Source: Melaminivora suipulveris
GTDB lineage: Bacteria > Pseudomonadota > Gammaproteobacteria > Burkholderiales > Burkholderiaceae_C
Assembly: GCF_003008575.1 (NCBI RefSeq)
Contig: NZ_CP027667.1
Coordinates: 2,050,501-2,114,500 of the forward strand
Direction: 5' to 3'
DNA: 64,000 nt
The position numbers and the translations under genes are program-made. The first letter of the stretch is position 1. Each line of letters begins with the position of its first letter. A model generated the notes under the pieces. The model made no database searches. It saw only the letters and a program-made list of their open reading frames with translations, and was not told the DNA's origin. Below are positions 31,973 to 40,603 of the stretch, piece by piece.

Positions 31973-32584
31973 GCCACGTTCGCGCTGGGGTTGCTGTTGG
32001 CGGGGGGCGCCGCGTTGGCGCAGCCACCTGCGCCACCTGCGGCTGTCGACATCGCCATCCTGGCCGCGCGCCAGCTCACCCTGCCCGTGCAGGGCGTGGC
32101 GCGCGAGGCGCTGACCGACACCTTCAGCAACGCGCGCAGCGCCGGCCGCCGCCACGACGCCATCGACATCCTGGCACCCGCCGGAACGCCGGTGCTGGCG
32201 GTCGACGACGGGCGCATCGCCAAGCTGTTCCTGAGCAAGCCCGGCGGCATCACCCTCTACCAGTTCGACCCCAGCGGCCGCTACAGCTACTACTACGCGC
32301 ACCTGGAGCGCTACGCCGACGGCCTGCGCGAAGGCCAGATGGTGCGCCGCGGCCAGGTCATCGGCTATGTGGGCGACACCGGCAACGCCCGAGGCGGCGC
32401 GCCGCACCTGCATTTCGCCATCGCCCGACTGCCGCCCGAGCGCTCGTGGTGGAAGGGCGAGGCCATCAACCCCTATCCGGTGCTGCGCGGCCTGGAGGGC
32501 GCAGCCCACACGGCCGACAATGGCCCGTCCGCCGCCTCACCTCCACTCTCCAGGCGCCCGCCCGGCGCGCCCGATCTGCCATGA
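31946..32584 (+). CDS. M23-family (LytM) metallopeptidase
   Basis: Periplasmic peptidoglycan endopeptidase or amidase activator. The 212-residue protein has a signal peptide (hydrophobic stretch ending ALAQ) and one LytM domain. The Zn ligands are visible: the HxxxD site in RRHDAIDI and the HxH site in PHLHFAI. The start ATG lies inside repeat copy 5, and the first nine codons (MASSYAKHS) are repeat-derived. An in-frame TTG at 31928, also in the repeat, is the alternative. The stop overlaps the DUF924 start in an ATGA junction. Confidence 0.9.
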   Translation: MASSYAKHSATFALGLLLAGGAALAQPPAPPAAVDIAILAARQLTLPVQGVAREALTDTFSNARSAGRRHDAIDILAPAGTPVLAVDDGRIAKLFLSKPGGITLYQFDPSGRYSYYYAHLERYADGLREGQMVRRGQVIGYVGDTGNARGGAPHLHFAIARLPPERSWWKGEAINPYPVLRGLEGAAHTADNGPSAASPPLSRRPPGAPDLP

Positions 32585-33123
32585 AGCCCTACCAAGACGT
32601 CCTGCATTTCTGGTTCGACGAGACCGCGCCCAAGCAGCGCTTCGCGCGCGACGATGCGTTCGATCAGACCATCCGCCAGCGCTTCGGCGCGCTGCACGCC
32701 AGCGCCGCGCAGGGCGAGCTGTGGGCGTGGCGCGGCACGCCCGAAGGGCGGCTGGCGGAGATCGTGGTGCTGGACCAGTTCTCGCGCAACCTGCACCGGG
32801 ACAGTCCGCTGGCCTTCGCTCACGATGGCATGGCGCTGGTGCTGGCGCAGGAGGCGGTCGCGGCCGGGCTGGATGCGCAGCTCGATCCCGAGCAGCGATC
32901 CTTTCTGTACATGCCCTACATGCACAGCGAATCGCGCGCCGTGCAGCGCGAATCGCTGCGCCTGTTCACGGCGCTCGGGCGCCAGGAGAACCTGGATTTC
33001 GCGCATCGCCACGGCGAGATCATCGAGCGCTTCGGCCGCTACCCCCACCGCAACGCTGCACTCGGGCGTGAAAGCACGGCCGAGGAGCTGGAGTTTCTGA
33101 AGCAGCCCGGCAGCAGCTTCTAA
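32581..33123 (+). CDS. DUF924 family protein
   Basis: A 180-residue soluble protein of the DUF924 (YbbN-like TPR-fold) family. Family hallmarks: VLHFWFDE at the N-terminus, VVLDQFSRNLHRD, YMPYMHSES, and RYPHRNAALGRESTAEE near the end. Function is not established. It is translationally coupled to the M23 peptidase gene by ATGA overlap at 32581-32584. Confidence 0.93.
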   Translation: MKPYQDVLHFWFDETAPKQRFARDDAFDQTIRQRFGALHASAAQGELWAWRGTPEGRLAEIVVLDQFSRNLHRDSPLAFAHDGMALVLAQEAVAAGLDAQLDPEQRSFLYMPYMHSESRAVQRESLRLFTALGRQENLDFAHRHGEIIERFGRYPHRNAALGRESTAEELEFLKQPGSSF

Positions 33124-33145
33124 AAGCTCTTTCCGCGGCGCGGAC

Positions 33146-33175
33146 CAAAAAAAGGCCGCCATCGCTGGCGGCCTT
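33146..33175 (-). terminator. Intrinsic terminator for the HPF/RaiA gene
   Basis: GGCCGCC-ATCGCT-GGCGGCC (33154-33173) is preceded by seven A on the plus strand, so on the minus strand a strong stem is followed by a T-run. Confidence 0.85.
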
Positions 33176-33225
33176 GCACTCAGGCCAGACGGCGCTCGTC
33201 GCGCCGCCGGTCCTTCATCGAACCA

Positions 33226-33588
33226 TCAACTGCCCGCCGGGCGGCCATCCGGCGTGCGGATGGTGTCGTGGCCCTGCTTGGCGCGGTGGCGGCCCTGGTC
33301 GTCGCCGACCACGCGGATCACTTTTTCGATGGCGGCGTGGAAAGCCTCGGCCACCGTGGCCGCGTCGGCCTGGGCGCTCAGCGGCTGGTGGTTGGCCGGG
33401 CGCGCCTCGATGATGCAGCGCTTGTCGTTGGCGCCGCCCTTGCCGGCGTTGGTGTCGGAAAAGTGGATCTCCACGCGCGTCAGGTATTCGCGGAAACGCG
33501 CCAGCTTGGTCGTGGCTTCCTGCTGCGCCCACTGGATCAGCGATTCGCCGCCCTGGATGTTGTCGTCGGTCTGCACTTGCACTTGCAT
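33226..33588 (-). CDS. HPF/RaiA family ribosome-associated protein
   Basis: A 120-residue protein with the ribosome hibernation/stress fold: MQVQVQTDDN start, a central VEIHFSDTNAGKGG strand, and CIIEARPANHQPL. Members bind the 30S decoding region and slow translation or promote 70S dimers in stationary phase. AAAGGAG precedes the ATG by a few bases. It is monocistronic with its own terminator. I cannot tell HPF from RaiA type by eye. Confidence 0.85.
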   Translation of the reverse strand: MQVQVQTDDNIQGGESLIQWAQQEATTKLARFREYLTRVEIHFSDTNAGKGGANDKRCIIEARPANHQPLSAQADAATVAEAFHAAIEKVIRVVGDDQGRHRAKQGHDTIRTPDGRPAGS

Positions 33589-33782
33589 GCTTTCTCCTTT
33601 GCTCGGGTCGAGGTGTTGCGGGGCCGGCGCCAGGGGCGCTCGGTCTGGCGAACATCATGCCCCAGCGCGTGCATGCTCCCGTCAATTCAGGCCAACAACC
33701 CCGGCCCGCGCTGGGCCTGTTCCTACAGCGGTTTGCCAGGCACCCCAGAACAATGCATCCGGGTGAAGGAGCGTTTTATTTC

Positions 33783-34655
33783 ATGTCCCATCCAGCCACC
33801 GAGCGCCTGAAGATCGGCCTGTCGGCGTGTTTCTTCCACGCCGACCCGCAGCGACCGCTGTTCACCAACAAGACTTTGCAATACGTCGAGCAGTCGATCG
33901 CGCACTGGCTGATGTCCGCCGGCGCGCTGGTGGTCATGGTGCCCTGCCCGACGGGCGAGACGGCGCGCGGCGACGTCACCCTCAAGCATTACGCCGAGTG
34001 GCTGGACGGCATGGTCATGCACGGCGGCAGCGACGTCTGGCCCGGCAGCTACGGCGAGGAGCCGCTGCGCGACGCCTGGATGGGCGACCGCATCCGCGAC
34101 CTGTACGATCTGGCCGTGGTCGAGGCTTTCGAGCAGCGGGGCAAGCCGATCTTCGGCGTCTGCCGCGGCCTGCAGCTGATCAACGTGGCCTTTGGCGGCA
34201 CGCTCTACCAGGACATCGAGATGCAGCACCCTGGCGCCATGCGCCACCGCGACCCCGGCACCTACGACCAGCACTTCCACGAGGTCGACCTGGTGCCCGG
34301 CACGCATCTGGCGAACATGTATCCAGGGCAGCAGCGCGTCACCGTCAACAGCATCCACCACCAGGGCATCAAGGACCTGGCGCCGGGCTTCGTGATCGAG
34401 GCCTGGAGTTGGCCCGATTGCGTGCCCGAGGCCATCCGCCGCCACCCCAGGCAGGGGCGCGGCTATATCGCCGCCACGCAGTGGCACCCGGAGTTCCGCG
34501 CCAAGAGCGGTGCGGTGCTGGACGACACGCCCATCCTGCATGACTTCCTGGCGGCCTGTCAGCTGGCGCGGGCGCTGCCGCGGCCGGGCAGGAGCCCGCT
34601 GCACATCCGCGACCGGGCCTCGCGCCTGTTGCGCCAGGCGCTGCTGCGCAGGTAA
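33783..34655 (+). CDS. Class I glutamine amidotransferase, gamma-glutamyl-GABA hydrolase type (C26)
   Basis: A 290-residue cytosolic hydrolase. The nucleophile Cys is in FGVCRGLQLINVA and the catalytic His in TQWHPEF, which fits the PuuD/peptidase C26 family; MHGGSDVWPGSYGE is also typical. PuuD members hydrolyse gamma-glutamyl-GABA in putrescine degradation, but no other puu gene is nearby, so the substrate is open. ATG 33783 is preceded by AAGGAG. It is divergent from the HPF/RaiA gene. Confidence 0.88.
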   Translation: MSHPATERLKIGLSACFFHADPQRPLFTNKTLQYVEQSIAHWLMSAGALVVMVPCPTGETARGDVTLKHYAEWLDGMVMHGGSDVWPGSYGEEPLRDAWMGDRIRDLYDLAVVEAFEQRGKPIFGVCRGLQLINVAFGGTLYQDIEMQHPGAMRHRDPGTYDQHFHEVDLVPGTHLANMYPGQQRVTVNSIHHQGIKDLAPGFVIEAWSWPDCVPEAIRRHPRQGRGYIAATQWHPEFRAKSGAVLDDTPILHDFLAACQLARALPRPGRSPLHIRDRASRLLRQALLRR

Positions 34656-34692
34656 GGAAGAAACAGAGGCTCCGGCGCGCGGCCGGGCGCCG

Positions 34693-34758
34693 GTTTTCAA
34701 GCCAAATACGCCTTCAGTCGGCGTGTTTCAAGCGTGAGCAGCTACGTTCTTTGTAGCG
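34693..34758 (+). repeat. Dispersed stem-loop repeat, copy 6
   Basis: TTTTCAAGCCAAATACGCC, TTCAGTCGGCGTGTTTCAAG, then GCTAC-GTTCTTT-GTAGC. It fills the convergent gap between the C26 gene and slyD and ends four bases before the slyD stop. Confidence 0.9.
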
Positions 34759-34761
34759 AAA

Positions 34762-35235
34762 TCAATGATGGTGACCATGCCCGCCGTGCACGTGGCGGTG
34801 GGCGATTTCCTCGGCCGTGGCGGCGCGCACCTCGGTCACCTTGCATTCGAAGCGCAGCGCCTTGCCGGCCAGCGGGTGGTTGCCGTCCAGATGCACCTCG
34901 GGCCCCTTGATCTTCATGACATGGAAGACCTGCGGGTTGCCGTCGGCGCCGGGGCCTTGCAATTGGCCGCCGACCTTCACGCCGGGCGGAAACTCGGCCT
35001 TGGGGATGGTGCGCACCAGCGACTCGTCGCGGGCGCCGAAGGCGTCTTCCACGCTCAGTTCGACGGTCGTGGCATAGTCCGGCTGCTGGCCTTCCAGCGC
35101 CGCCTCGACCTTGGCGAAGATGTTGTCATAGCCGCCGTGCAGATAGGCGACGTGGCCGCCGTCCAGCTGCTTGCCGGTAGCGGGGTCGGTCAGGCGATAG
35201 TTCAGGGTGACGGCGGTGTCCTTGGCGATGTTCAT
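34762..35235 (-). CDS. slyD: FKBP-type peptidyl-prolyl isomerase SlyD
   Basis: A 157-residue prolyl isomerase and chaperone that also handles metals such as nickel. The start MNIAKDTAVTLNYRL, GGYDNIFAKVEAALEGQ and the insert-in-flap region (FPPGVKVGGQLQ) followed by HPLAGKALRF are SlyD features. The C-terminal tail is His-rich (HRHVHGGHGHHH), a likely metal-binding tail, though shorter than in E. coli and without its Cys. Confidence 0.93.
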   Translation of the reverse strand: MNIAKDTAVTLNYRLTDPATGKQLDGGHVAYLHGGYDNIFAKVEAALEGQQPDYATTVELSVEDAFGARDESLVRTIPKAEFPPGVKVGGQLQGPGADGNPQVFHVMKIKGPEVHLDGNHPLAGKALRFECKVTEVRAATAEEIAHRHVHGGHGHHH

Positions 35236-35302
35236 GGTGTGCAGAGGTCAGGCAACAAAGGCTCCATTGTCCCGCACGCCCCGCGCGCCAATCGCGTGGC
35301 CG

Positions 35303-35749
35303 TCAGGGCGCTGCTTCGACGGCCGGATTGGCGTGGCCCAGCGGGTCCAGGGTGACGCGCACCTGCGGCGCGTCGGGCAGGTCGGGCCGGTGCACGTCCG
35401 ACAGATCGCGCTGCGCGGTGAACTGCCCGTCCAGGTACAGGAAGGTGATGCCGCGGGCGACTTCCTGCAGCGCCTCCTGAGCGCTGGCGAAGCCCGAGCC
35501 GTCCGGGCAGTCGTCGCCATCGATGGCGTAGGCCCAGCCGCCGCCGTTGTCGCCCTGCGTCAGCGTGCCCAGTTCGATGAGCTTGCCCCGCACATTGCTG
35601 GCGTAGAGATGCCCCTGGTAAGCGTAGAGCGTGAAGGTGCTGGCAGCGCGCGTGGTGGGCGCCAGCTCGGGCGTGGGGATGGCCTTGTCGGTGGCTTCGG
35701 GCAGGGCGGTGCCGGACAGGCGGTTGGCGGAGGGCTGGGCGGTGACCAT
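35303..35749 (-). CDS. Conserved-looking hypothetical protein
   Basis: A 148-residue soluble protein without signal peptide or transmembrane helix; I recognise no family. The central part (STFTLYAYQGHLYASNVRG) and an acidic GDDCPDG segment look like a folded small domain, with a low-complexity Pro-rich tail. It is probably real, given good third-codon-position GC bias and a well-placed ATG. It lies 67 bases upstream of slyD, same strand, possibly co-transcribed. Confidence 0.7.
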   Translation of the reverse strand: MVTAQPSANRLSGTALPEATDKAIPTPELAPTTRAASTFTLYAYQGHLYASNVRGKLIELGTLTQGDNGGGWAYAIDGDDCPDGSGFASAQEALQEVARGITFLYLDGQFTAQRDLSDVHRPDLPDAPQVRVTLDPLGHANPAVEAAP

Positions 35750-35904
35750 GGCGGATGTCTCGCGGCAAGGGTGGATGCGAAAGGGAGAGCGAAAGGCAGG
35801 CGGGGCGGCGGCCCGGTCGGCCTTGCCCGCTGTGCATCGATGCTAGAAAGACCGCCCCGGCCGCGCTGTAGGAAAACGCCGGCCGCCTCTGCCATGCGGC
35901 GCCG

Positions 35905-36936
35905 TCAGCGCCGCCGGCGCCCCAGCCACCAGCCCGCGGCCAAGCCCAGCACCCCCAGCGCCGTGACCACCCCGGCGCCGGCGACGGCGCCGCTGCGCCG
36001 CGCGCGCCGCCCGCCGTCCACCGAGGTCTGCAGCGACGGGCGAAACAGATTGCCCTCGGACAGCGGCACGCGATCGGCGCGGCGCAGGCCGAAGTCGCTG
36101 GCCCAGCGCATCAGCCGCCCCACGCCGCGCGGGGCCACGGCATGCGCCATGCGGCCGGCCAGCGTGCCCGTGCCCAGGAAGGTGACGGCGCGCGGCTGCG
36201 GCGCGCCAGCCAGGGCGACGATGGCCTGGGCCACCGCGCGCGGATCGACCATGGGCAGCGATGGATTGATGCGCCGGCCGGTGTAGTTGGCGCCATGCGA
36301 CAGGCCGGGCGAATCGACGAAGGTCGGTGCCACGTCGCACACGTGCACGTGCGGCAGATCGGCGACTTCGGCGCGCAGGCTCTCGGACAGGGCGCGCGCA
36401 CCGGATTTGCTGGCGGCGTAGGCGGCGGCATAGGGCGTAGGCAGCCAGCCGCCGATCGAGATCATGTTGACCAGCCGGCCATGGCCCTGCTGACGAAAGC
36501 GCGCCAGCGCCGCGTGCGCGCCGTGCAGATGGCCCAGCAGGTTGGCCTCGATCACGCGCCGGTGCGCGGCCAGCGGCACCTCGTCGAAGCGTCCGATGGC
36601 GCCCACGCCCACGGCGTTGACCCACACGTCGATGCGGCCGAAGTGGCGCACCGCCTTGTCCGCCAGCGCCTGCACGGCGGCAGGGTCGGTCACGTCGGTG
36701 GGGATGCCGATGGCGCGGCCGCCCTCGGCGCAGCAGGCCAGCGCCACCGGCGCCAGGGTGCCGGCGTTGCGCGATGCCAGCACCAGGCGCGCGCCGCGCC
36801 GCGCAAAGGCCAGCGCCGTGGCGTGGCCGATGCCGCTGGAGGCGCCGGCGATGACCACCACCGCGCCGGCGGGCAGCGCACCGGCGGCGGAATCGGTCGG
36901 GACGGGGGAGGAGGAGGTGACGGCGGCAGGGCTCAT
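35905..36936 (-). CDS. Short-chain dehydrogenase/reductase with C-terminal membrane anchor
   Basis: A 343-residue classical SDR. The NAD(P)-binding GASSGIGHATA motif, NAVGVG and the catalytic YAASK are present; the conserved Ser is in SIGGW. After the Rossmann domain come about 90 residues ending in one hydrophobic helix (VVTALGVLGLAAGWWLG) and a basic tail, so it may be tail-anchored. ATG 36936 gives a Ser/Pro-rich lead before the fold. Substrate unknown. Confidence 0.88.
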   Translation of the reverse strand: MSPAAVTSSSPVPTDSAAGALPAGAVVVIAGASSGIGHATALAFARRGARLVLASRNAGTLAPVALACCAEGGRAIGIPTDVTDPAAVQALADKAVRHFGRIDVWVNAVGVGAIGRFDEVPLAAHRRVIEANLLGHLHGAHAALARFRQQGHGRLVNMISIGGWLPTPYAAAYAASKSGARALSESLRAEVADLPHVHVCDVAPTFVDSPGLSHGANYTGRRINPSLPMVDPRAVAQAIVALAGAPQPRAVTFLGTGTLAGRMAHAVAPRGVGRLMRWASDFGLRRADRVPLSEGNLFRPSLQTSVDGGRRARRSGAVAGAGVVTALGVLGLAAGWWLGRRRR

Positions 36937-37030
36937 GGCGTGGTGGCGGCAACAGCGGATTCGGCTGGCCATTTTGTAACAGGCCGGCCCGATTGCCGCG
37001 TAGGACGAGGGCGGCCAGCGTTGTGTGAAT

Positions 37031-37085
37031 GTAAAACCGCCCCAGCCGGCGTGGATCAAGCGCGGGTAGCTATCGAAAACGCAGC
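37031..37085 (+). repeat. Dispersed stem-loop repeat, copy 7
   Basis: AAAACCGCCCCAGCCGGCGT, GGATCAAGCG, TAGCTATCGAAAACG. The second stem is degenerate. It lies upstream of the SDR gene and just after the DUF1439 gene. Confidence 0.75.
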
Positions 37086-37090
37086 AGCGG

Positions 37091-37687
37091 TCAGGACGCG
37101 CGGCGCGGCCCGAAATCCACCGCCAGCCCGCTTGGCGTGACGCGGATGCGCTCGGGCTGCAGGCCCAGGCCGTCGGCCAGCGCCAGATCGCCGGGGCGCA
37201 GCTGGTGCAGCGCCAGGCCATCGAGCGCCTGCTGCGCCAGCCGCGCGCCCTGGCGCGCCAGCAGCTCGGACAGCGCCGGCGGCAGACCCTGCACGGCGAG
37301 CGCGTTGACCTGCAGCCGCTCGGTGCGGATGGTGCGGTCGCTCGCCTCGTAGCGCAGGCCGAAATCCAAGTCCAGCACGCCCTGGGGCTGGCGGCCCTGC
37401 AGCAGCAGGCCGCTGGTCTGCACGTCGATCAGGGCATTGAGCTGGTCGCGCTCGGGGCGCAGCGCCAGGCGCGGCGTGAGCAGCTGCAGCTCCAGCACCC
37501 CCGCCAGCGGATAGCGGCGCGGGAAGCGCCCGGCCATGGCCTGCTGCAGCTCGGCCAGGCTCACCGTGTAGCGCGGCGCGGCGGCGCTGGCGCAGCCGGG
37601 CAACAGCAGCGGCGCCAGGGCGGCGGCGACCAGGGCACTGGCCGCGCGGCGGCGGGCGAGGCGAGCGGGGGCGGGCAGGGCGGTCAT
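37091..37687 (-). CDS. DUF1439 lipoprotein (YceB-like)
   Basis: A 198-residue lipoprotein: Arg-rich start, hydrophobic helix and lipobox LPGC. The mature part begins RYTVSLAELQQAM and alternates beta-strand-like stretches, matching DUF1439. Role unknown; members are periplasmic lipid-binding-like folds. Its ATG overlaps the DTW gene stop (ATGA, 37684-37687), so the two are translationally coupled. Confidence 0.8.
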   Translation of the reverse strand: MTALPAPARLARRRAASALVAAALAPLLLPGCASAAAPRYTVSLAELQQAMAGRFPRRYPLAGVLELQLLTPRLALRPERDQLNALIDVQTSGLLLQGRQPQGVLDLDFGLRYEASDRTIRTERLQVNALAVQGLPPALSELLARQGARLAQQALDGLALHQLRPGDLALADGLGLQPERIRVTPSGLAVDFGPRRAS

Positions 37688-38562
37688 GAGGGGGCAAGGG
37701 CGCAAAGGCCGGGCGTGGAAGCGGCCAGGGCCGCAGGCTCAGGCAGCAGGATGGGCGGACGCGCCGAAGTGGCAGCGCCGGCCGGCGCGGTCGAGCTGGC
37801 TGATTCGGACAGCGCCGCCAAGCGCCGCTGCGCGGCGCTGTCCGGCCGCACCGCCCGCTGCTGGCGCGCCAGGTCGTAGCGCTCGGTGAACAGGCCCAGC
37901 CAGGCGTTCAAAAGCGCGGCGGTGGGCGCATCGCCCGCCAACTCCAGGCAGCGCGCCGCCACTTCGCTGGTGCACCACTGATCGTCCTGGCTGGCACGCC
38001 GCAGCCGGTAGCGCGACGGCGCGCCGCCCTCCAGGCCCAGTACCGGCAGGTGCTCCAGCCACGGGCTGTGGCGGAACATCTTGCGCGCCTCGGCCCAGGT
38101 GCCGTCCAGCAGCACGAACAGCGGGCGTGGCGCGTCCGCGCCGCCGGCCGGCGGCTGCAGCGCCGCGTGGCAGGCCAGGGGGCGTGAGGGCGCCAGCCCC
38201 TCGGCGGGGAACACCACGCAGGGCTGCCACTGCGGGTTCCGCAGCAGCGCCAGCAGGGCCGGGTCGGCGCTGGTGCGCGCCCAGCCGAAGGCATGGGTGT
38301 CGGCCACCACATCGGCGATCAGCCAGCCGGTGTTGCTGGGCTTGAGCGGCTCGATGTCGTGCATCAGCAGGCAAAAGCCGGCGCGCGTGTCCCGCTGCCG
38401 GCGCAGCGCGCAGGTGCAGTGGCTGGACACCAGCCGGCAGCCCGCGCAGTGCACCCGGCGCGATCCGCCGCGCGCCGCGAACGGTTTGCTGCTGCGTGCC
38501 AGGCGCGCGTCGCGCAGGCGGGCGACGGCGTGGGGCGGTGCGCTGGTGGGGTTTTGGGTCAT
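37684..38562 (-). CDS. DTW-domain protein, probable tRNA aminocarboxypropyltransferase
   Basis: A 292-residue protein with an N-terminal Cys cluster (HCAGCRLVSSHCTC), a Zn-ribbon-like site, and the name-giving DTW-type motif LDGTWAEARKM. Members of the TapT/YfiP group add acp to uridine 47 of tRNA. An Ala/Pro-rich C-terminal extension of about 45 residues is unusual. The start codon touches repeat copy 8, which supplies AAGGG four bases upstream as the only candidate ribosome binding site. Confidence 0.88.
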   Translation of the reverse strand: MTQNPTSAPPHAVARLRDARLARSSKPFAARGGSRRVHCAGCRLVSSHCTCALRRQRDTRAGFCLLMHDIEPLKPSNTGWLIADVVADTHAFGWARTSADPALLALLRNPQWQPCVVFPAEGLAPSRPLACHAALQPPAGGADAPRPLFVLLDGTWAEARKMFRHSPWLEHLPVLGLEGGAPSRYRLRRASQDDQWCTSEVAARCLELAGDAPTAALLNAWLGLFTERYDLARQQRAVRPDSAAQRRLAALSESASSTAPAGAATSARPPILLPEPAALAASTPGLCALAPS

Positions 38563-38615
38563 TTTGCCCTTAAGTCGGCGTGTATCAAGCGTGGTTAGCT
38601 ATGCAATATATAGCA
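38560..38615 (+). repeat. Dispersed stem-loop repeat, copy 8
   Basis: CATTTTGCCCTTAAGTCGGC, GTGTATCAAGCG, then GCTAT-GCAATAT-ATAGC. It lies between the GST gene stop (38629) and the DTW gene start (38562), both on the minus strand. Confidence 0.9.
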
Positions 38616-38628
38616 ACGGGGCTGTGAT

Positions 38629-39330
38629 TCAGCCTTCGCGCGAGGGGATTTTCAGCCCGCGCTGCACCGCTGGCCGGTCCAGGAAGTTGGCCAGCACGCG
38701 GCGCACCTGCACGAAATCCTGAATACCCACCAGATCGCCGGCGCCGTAGAACTCGATCAGGTTGCGCACCATGGGCAGCACGGCGATGTCGGCGACGGTG
38801 TAGTCCTCGCCCATGATCCAGGTCTGGTCTTTCAGGCGCTCATCGAGCACGCCCAGCAGGCGGCGCGATTCCTTCACATAGCGGTCGCGCGGGCGCTTGT
38901 CTTCCCAGTCCTTGCCGTCGAACTTGGTGAAAAAACCCAACTGGCCGAACATCGGCCCCACGCCGCCGACCTGCCAGAACAGCCACTGCAGCGTCTCGTA
39001 GCGTTCGATGTCGTCCTTCGGTAAAAGCGAACCGGTCTTGGCCGCCAGGTAGACCAGGATGGCGCCGGATTCGAACAGCGCGATCTGCCGCCCGCCCGGC
39101 CCGTTGGGGTCGATGATGGCCGGGATCTTGTTGTTCGGGCACAGCGACAGGAACTCGGGCGAGTGCTGGTCGTCCTTGCCGAAATCCACCAGGTGCGGCT
39201 CGTAGTCCAGCCCGGTCTCCTCCAGCATGATCGACGCCTTCACGCCGTTGGGCGTGTTGAGCGAGTACAGCTGCAGCACGTTGGGATCGCGGGCGGGCCA
39301 TTTGGCGGTGATGGGGTGGTCGATGGGCAT
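38629..39330 (-). CDS. Glutathione S-transferase (YghU/Nu-class type)
   Basis: A 233-residue cytosolic GST. The thioredoxin-like half contains LYSLNTPNGVKASIMLEETG and NNKIPAIIDP, with an ALFESGAILVYLA helix; these are typical of the YghU/YfcG group, where the Thr/Asn after the first strand contacts glutathione. The all-helical C-terminal half is complete. GAGGAG lies seven bases before ATG 39330. Upstream extension of the frame is not family-like. Confidence 0.9.
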   Translation of the reverse strand: MPIDHPITAKWPARDPNVLQLYSLNTPNGVKASIMLEETGLDYEPHLVDFGKDDQHSPEFLSLCPNNKIPAIIDPNGPGGRQIALFESGAILVYLAAKTGSLLPKDDIERYETLQWLFWQVGGVGPMFGQLGFFTKFDGKDWEDKRPRDRYVKESRRLLGVLDERLKDQTWIMGEDYTVADIAVLPMVRNLIEFYGAGDLVGIQDFVQVRRVLANFLDRPAVQRGLKIPSREG

Positions 39331-39560
39331 GGCGTGGCTCCTCGGGCAGGCGAATGGGGCGGGAACGGACAGCTGCCCACTGTAGGCAAAGAAGGCGCCA
39401 AGCGCACGCGCCGGCAGGCCGCTCGCGGCGCCGGGTGGCAGCGCACACGGGCGCCGTCCGACACGCACTCCGGGCATCGGCGGGCAGCATGCCGCGAGCG
39501 GCTGCGCAAGGCGTGCCGCGCCCGCTTTCCTTCCCTGACCAGCACCACACACAAAACTCC

Positions 39561-40547
39561 ATGTCCGACACGCACAACCACGGCGCAGGCGCCAGCGAAT
39601 CGCAACTGAAGAAAGCCCTGGCGCTGACGGGCACCTTCCTGATCGTGGAGGTGGCGGGCGGGCTGTGGAGCGGCAGCCTGGCGCTCTTGTCCGACGCCGC
39701 GCACATGCTGACCGACGTGGTGGCGCTGGCGATTGCCCTGCTGGCCGTGCGCATCGGCCGGCGCCCGGCGGACGACCGGCGCACCTTCGGATATGCGCGC
39801 TTCGAGATCCTGGCCGCGGCTTTCAACGCGCTGCTGCTGTTTGCCGTGGCCGGCTACGTGCTGTACGAGGCCTGGCGGCGCTTTTACGAACCAGCCGAGG
39901 TGCAATCCGTGGCCATGCTGGTGGTGGCGGCCGCGGGCCTGGTCATCAACCTGGTCAGCATGCGCCTGCTGTCCGCTGGCCGTGACCACAGCCTGAACGT
40001 CAAGGGCGCGTATCTGGAGGTCTGGGCCGACCTGCTGGGCTCGGTCGGCGTGATCGCCGGCGCTGTTCTCATCTGGCTCACTGGCTGGTTGTGGGTGGAC
40101 ACGCTGGTCGCCGTAGCCATCGGCCTGTGGGTGCTGCCGCGCACCTGGGTGCTGCTGGGCGAGAGCGCGCATGTGCTGCTGGAGGGCGTGCCGCGCGGCA
40201 TCTCGCTGCCCGAGGTGCGCAGCGCCCTGGCCGAACATCCGGGCGTGGCCAGCGTGCACGAGCTGCACGTGTGGAGCCTGACCAGCGGGCAGATCAGCCT
40301 GACGGCGCACATCGTGAACGCACCGCAGGCGCACCCGCAGGAGCTGTTGGTGCAGCTGCGCGCAATGCTGGCCGAGCGCTTCGCGCTGCACCACACCACG
40401 CTGCAGGTGGAGGCGCAGGCCTGCGAGCTGGCCGGGCAGGAGCACACCTTCGGTGGTGCGCACCGAGGGCATGGACACGCGCACGGCAGCGAACAAACGC
40501 ACGAGCACGGCCACACTCCGGACGAGCGCGGCGCGCACGTACATTGA
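39561..40547 (+). CDS. Cation diffusion facilitator (CzcD-like, Zn/Co/Cd efflux)
   Basis: A 328-residue inner-membrane metal/proton antiporter. Six hydrophobic helices, metal site DAAHMLTD in helix 2, EVWADLLGS in helix 5 (Glu in place of the first His, which I recall from CzcD-type members), and a C-terminal cytoplasmic domain with VHELHVWSL. His-rich stretches are present at both ends, the C-terminal one being long (HRGHGHAHGSEQTHEHGH). Substrate is probably zinc. It is divergent from the GST gene. Confidence 0.92.
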   Translation: MSDTHNHGAGASESQLKKALALTGTFLIVEVAGGLWSGSLALLSDAAHMLTDVVALAIALLAVRIGRRPADDRRTFGYARFEILAAAFNALLLFAVAGYVLYEAWRRFYEPAEVQSVAMLVVAAAGLVINLVSMRLLSAGRDHSLNVKGAYLEVWADLLGSVGVIAGAVLIWLTGWLWVDTLVAVAIGLWVLPRTWVLLGESAHVLLEGVPRGISLPEVRSALAEHPGVASVHELHVWSLTSGQISLTAHIVNAPQAHPQELLVQLRAMLAERFALHHTTLQVEAQACELAGQEHTFGGAHRGHGHAHGSEQTHEHGHTPDERGAHVH

Positions 40548-40549
40548 GC

Positions 40550-40576
40550 AAAAAGAAAGGGGCTGAAAGCCCCCTG
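40550..40576 (-). terminator. Intrinsic terminator of the VOC gene
   Basis: GGGGCTGAAAGCCCC (40559-40573) is preceded on the plus strand by AAAAAGAAA, which gives TTTCTTTTT after the stem on the minus strand. Confidence 0.75.
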
Positions 40577-40603
40577 TCGATCTGGAGCGCCGGATGTTGC
40601 GCC

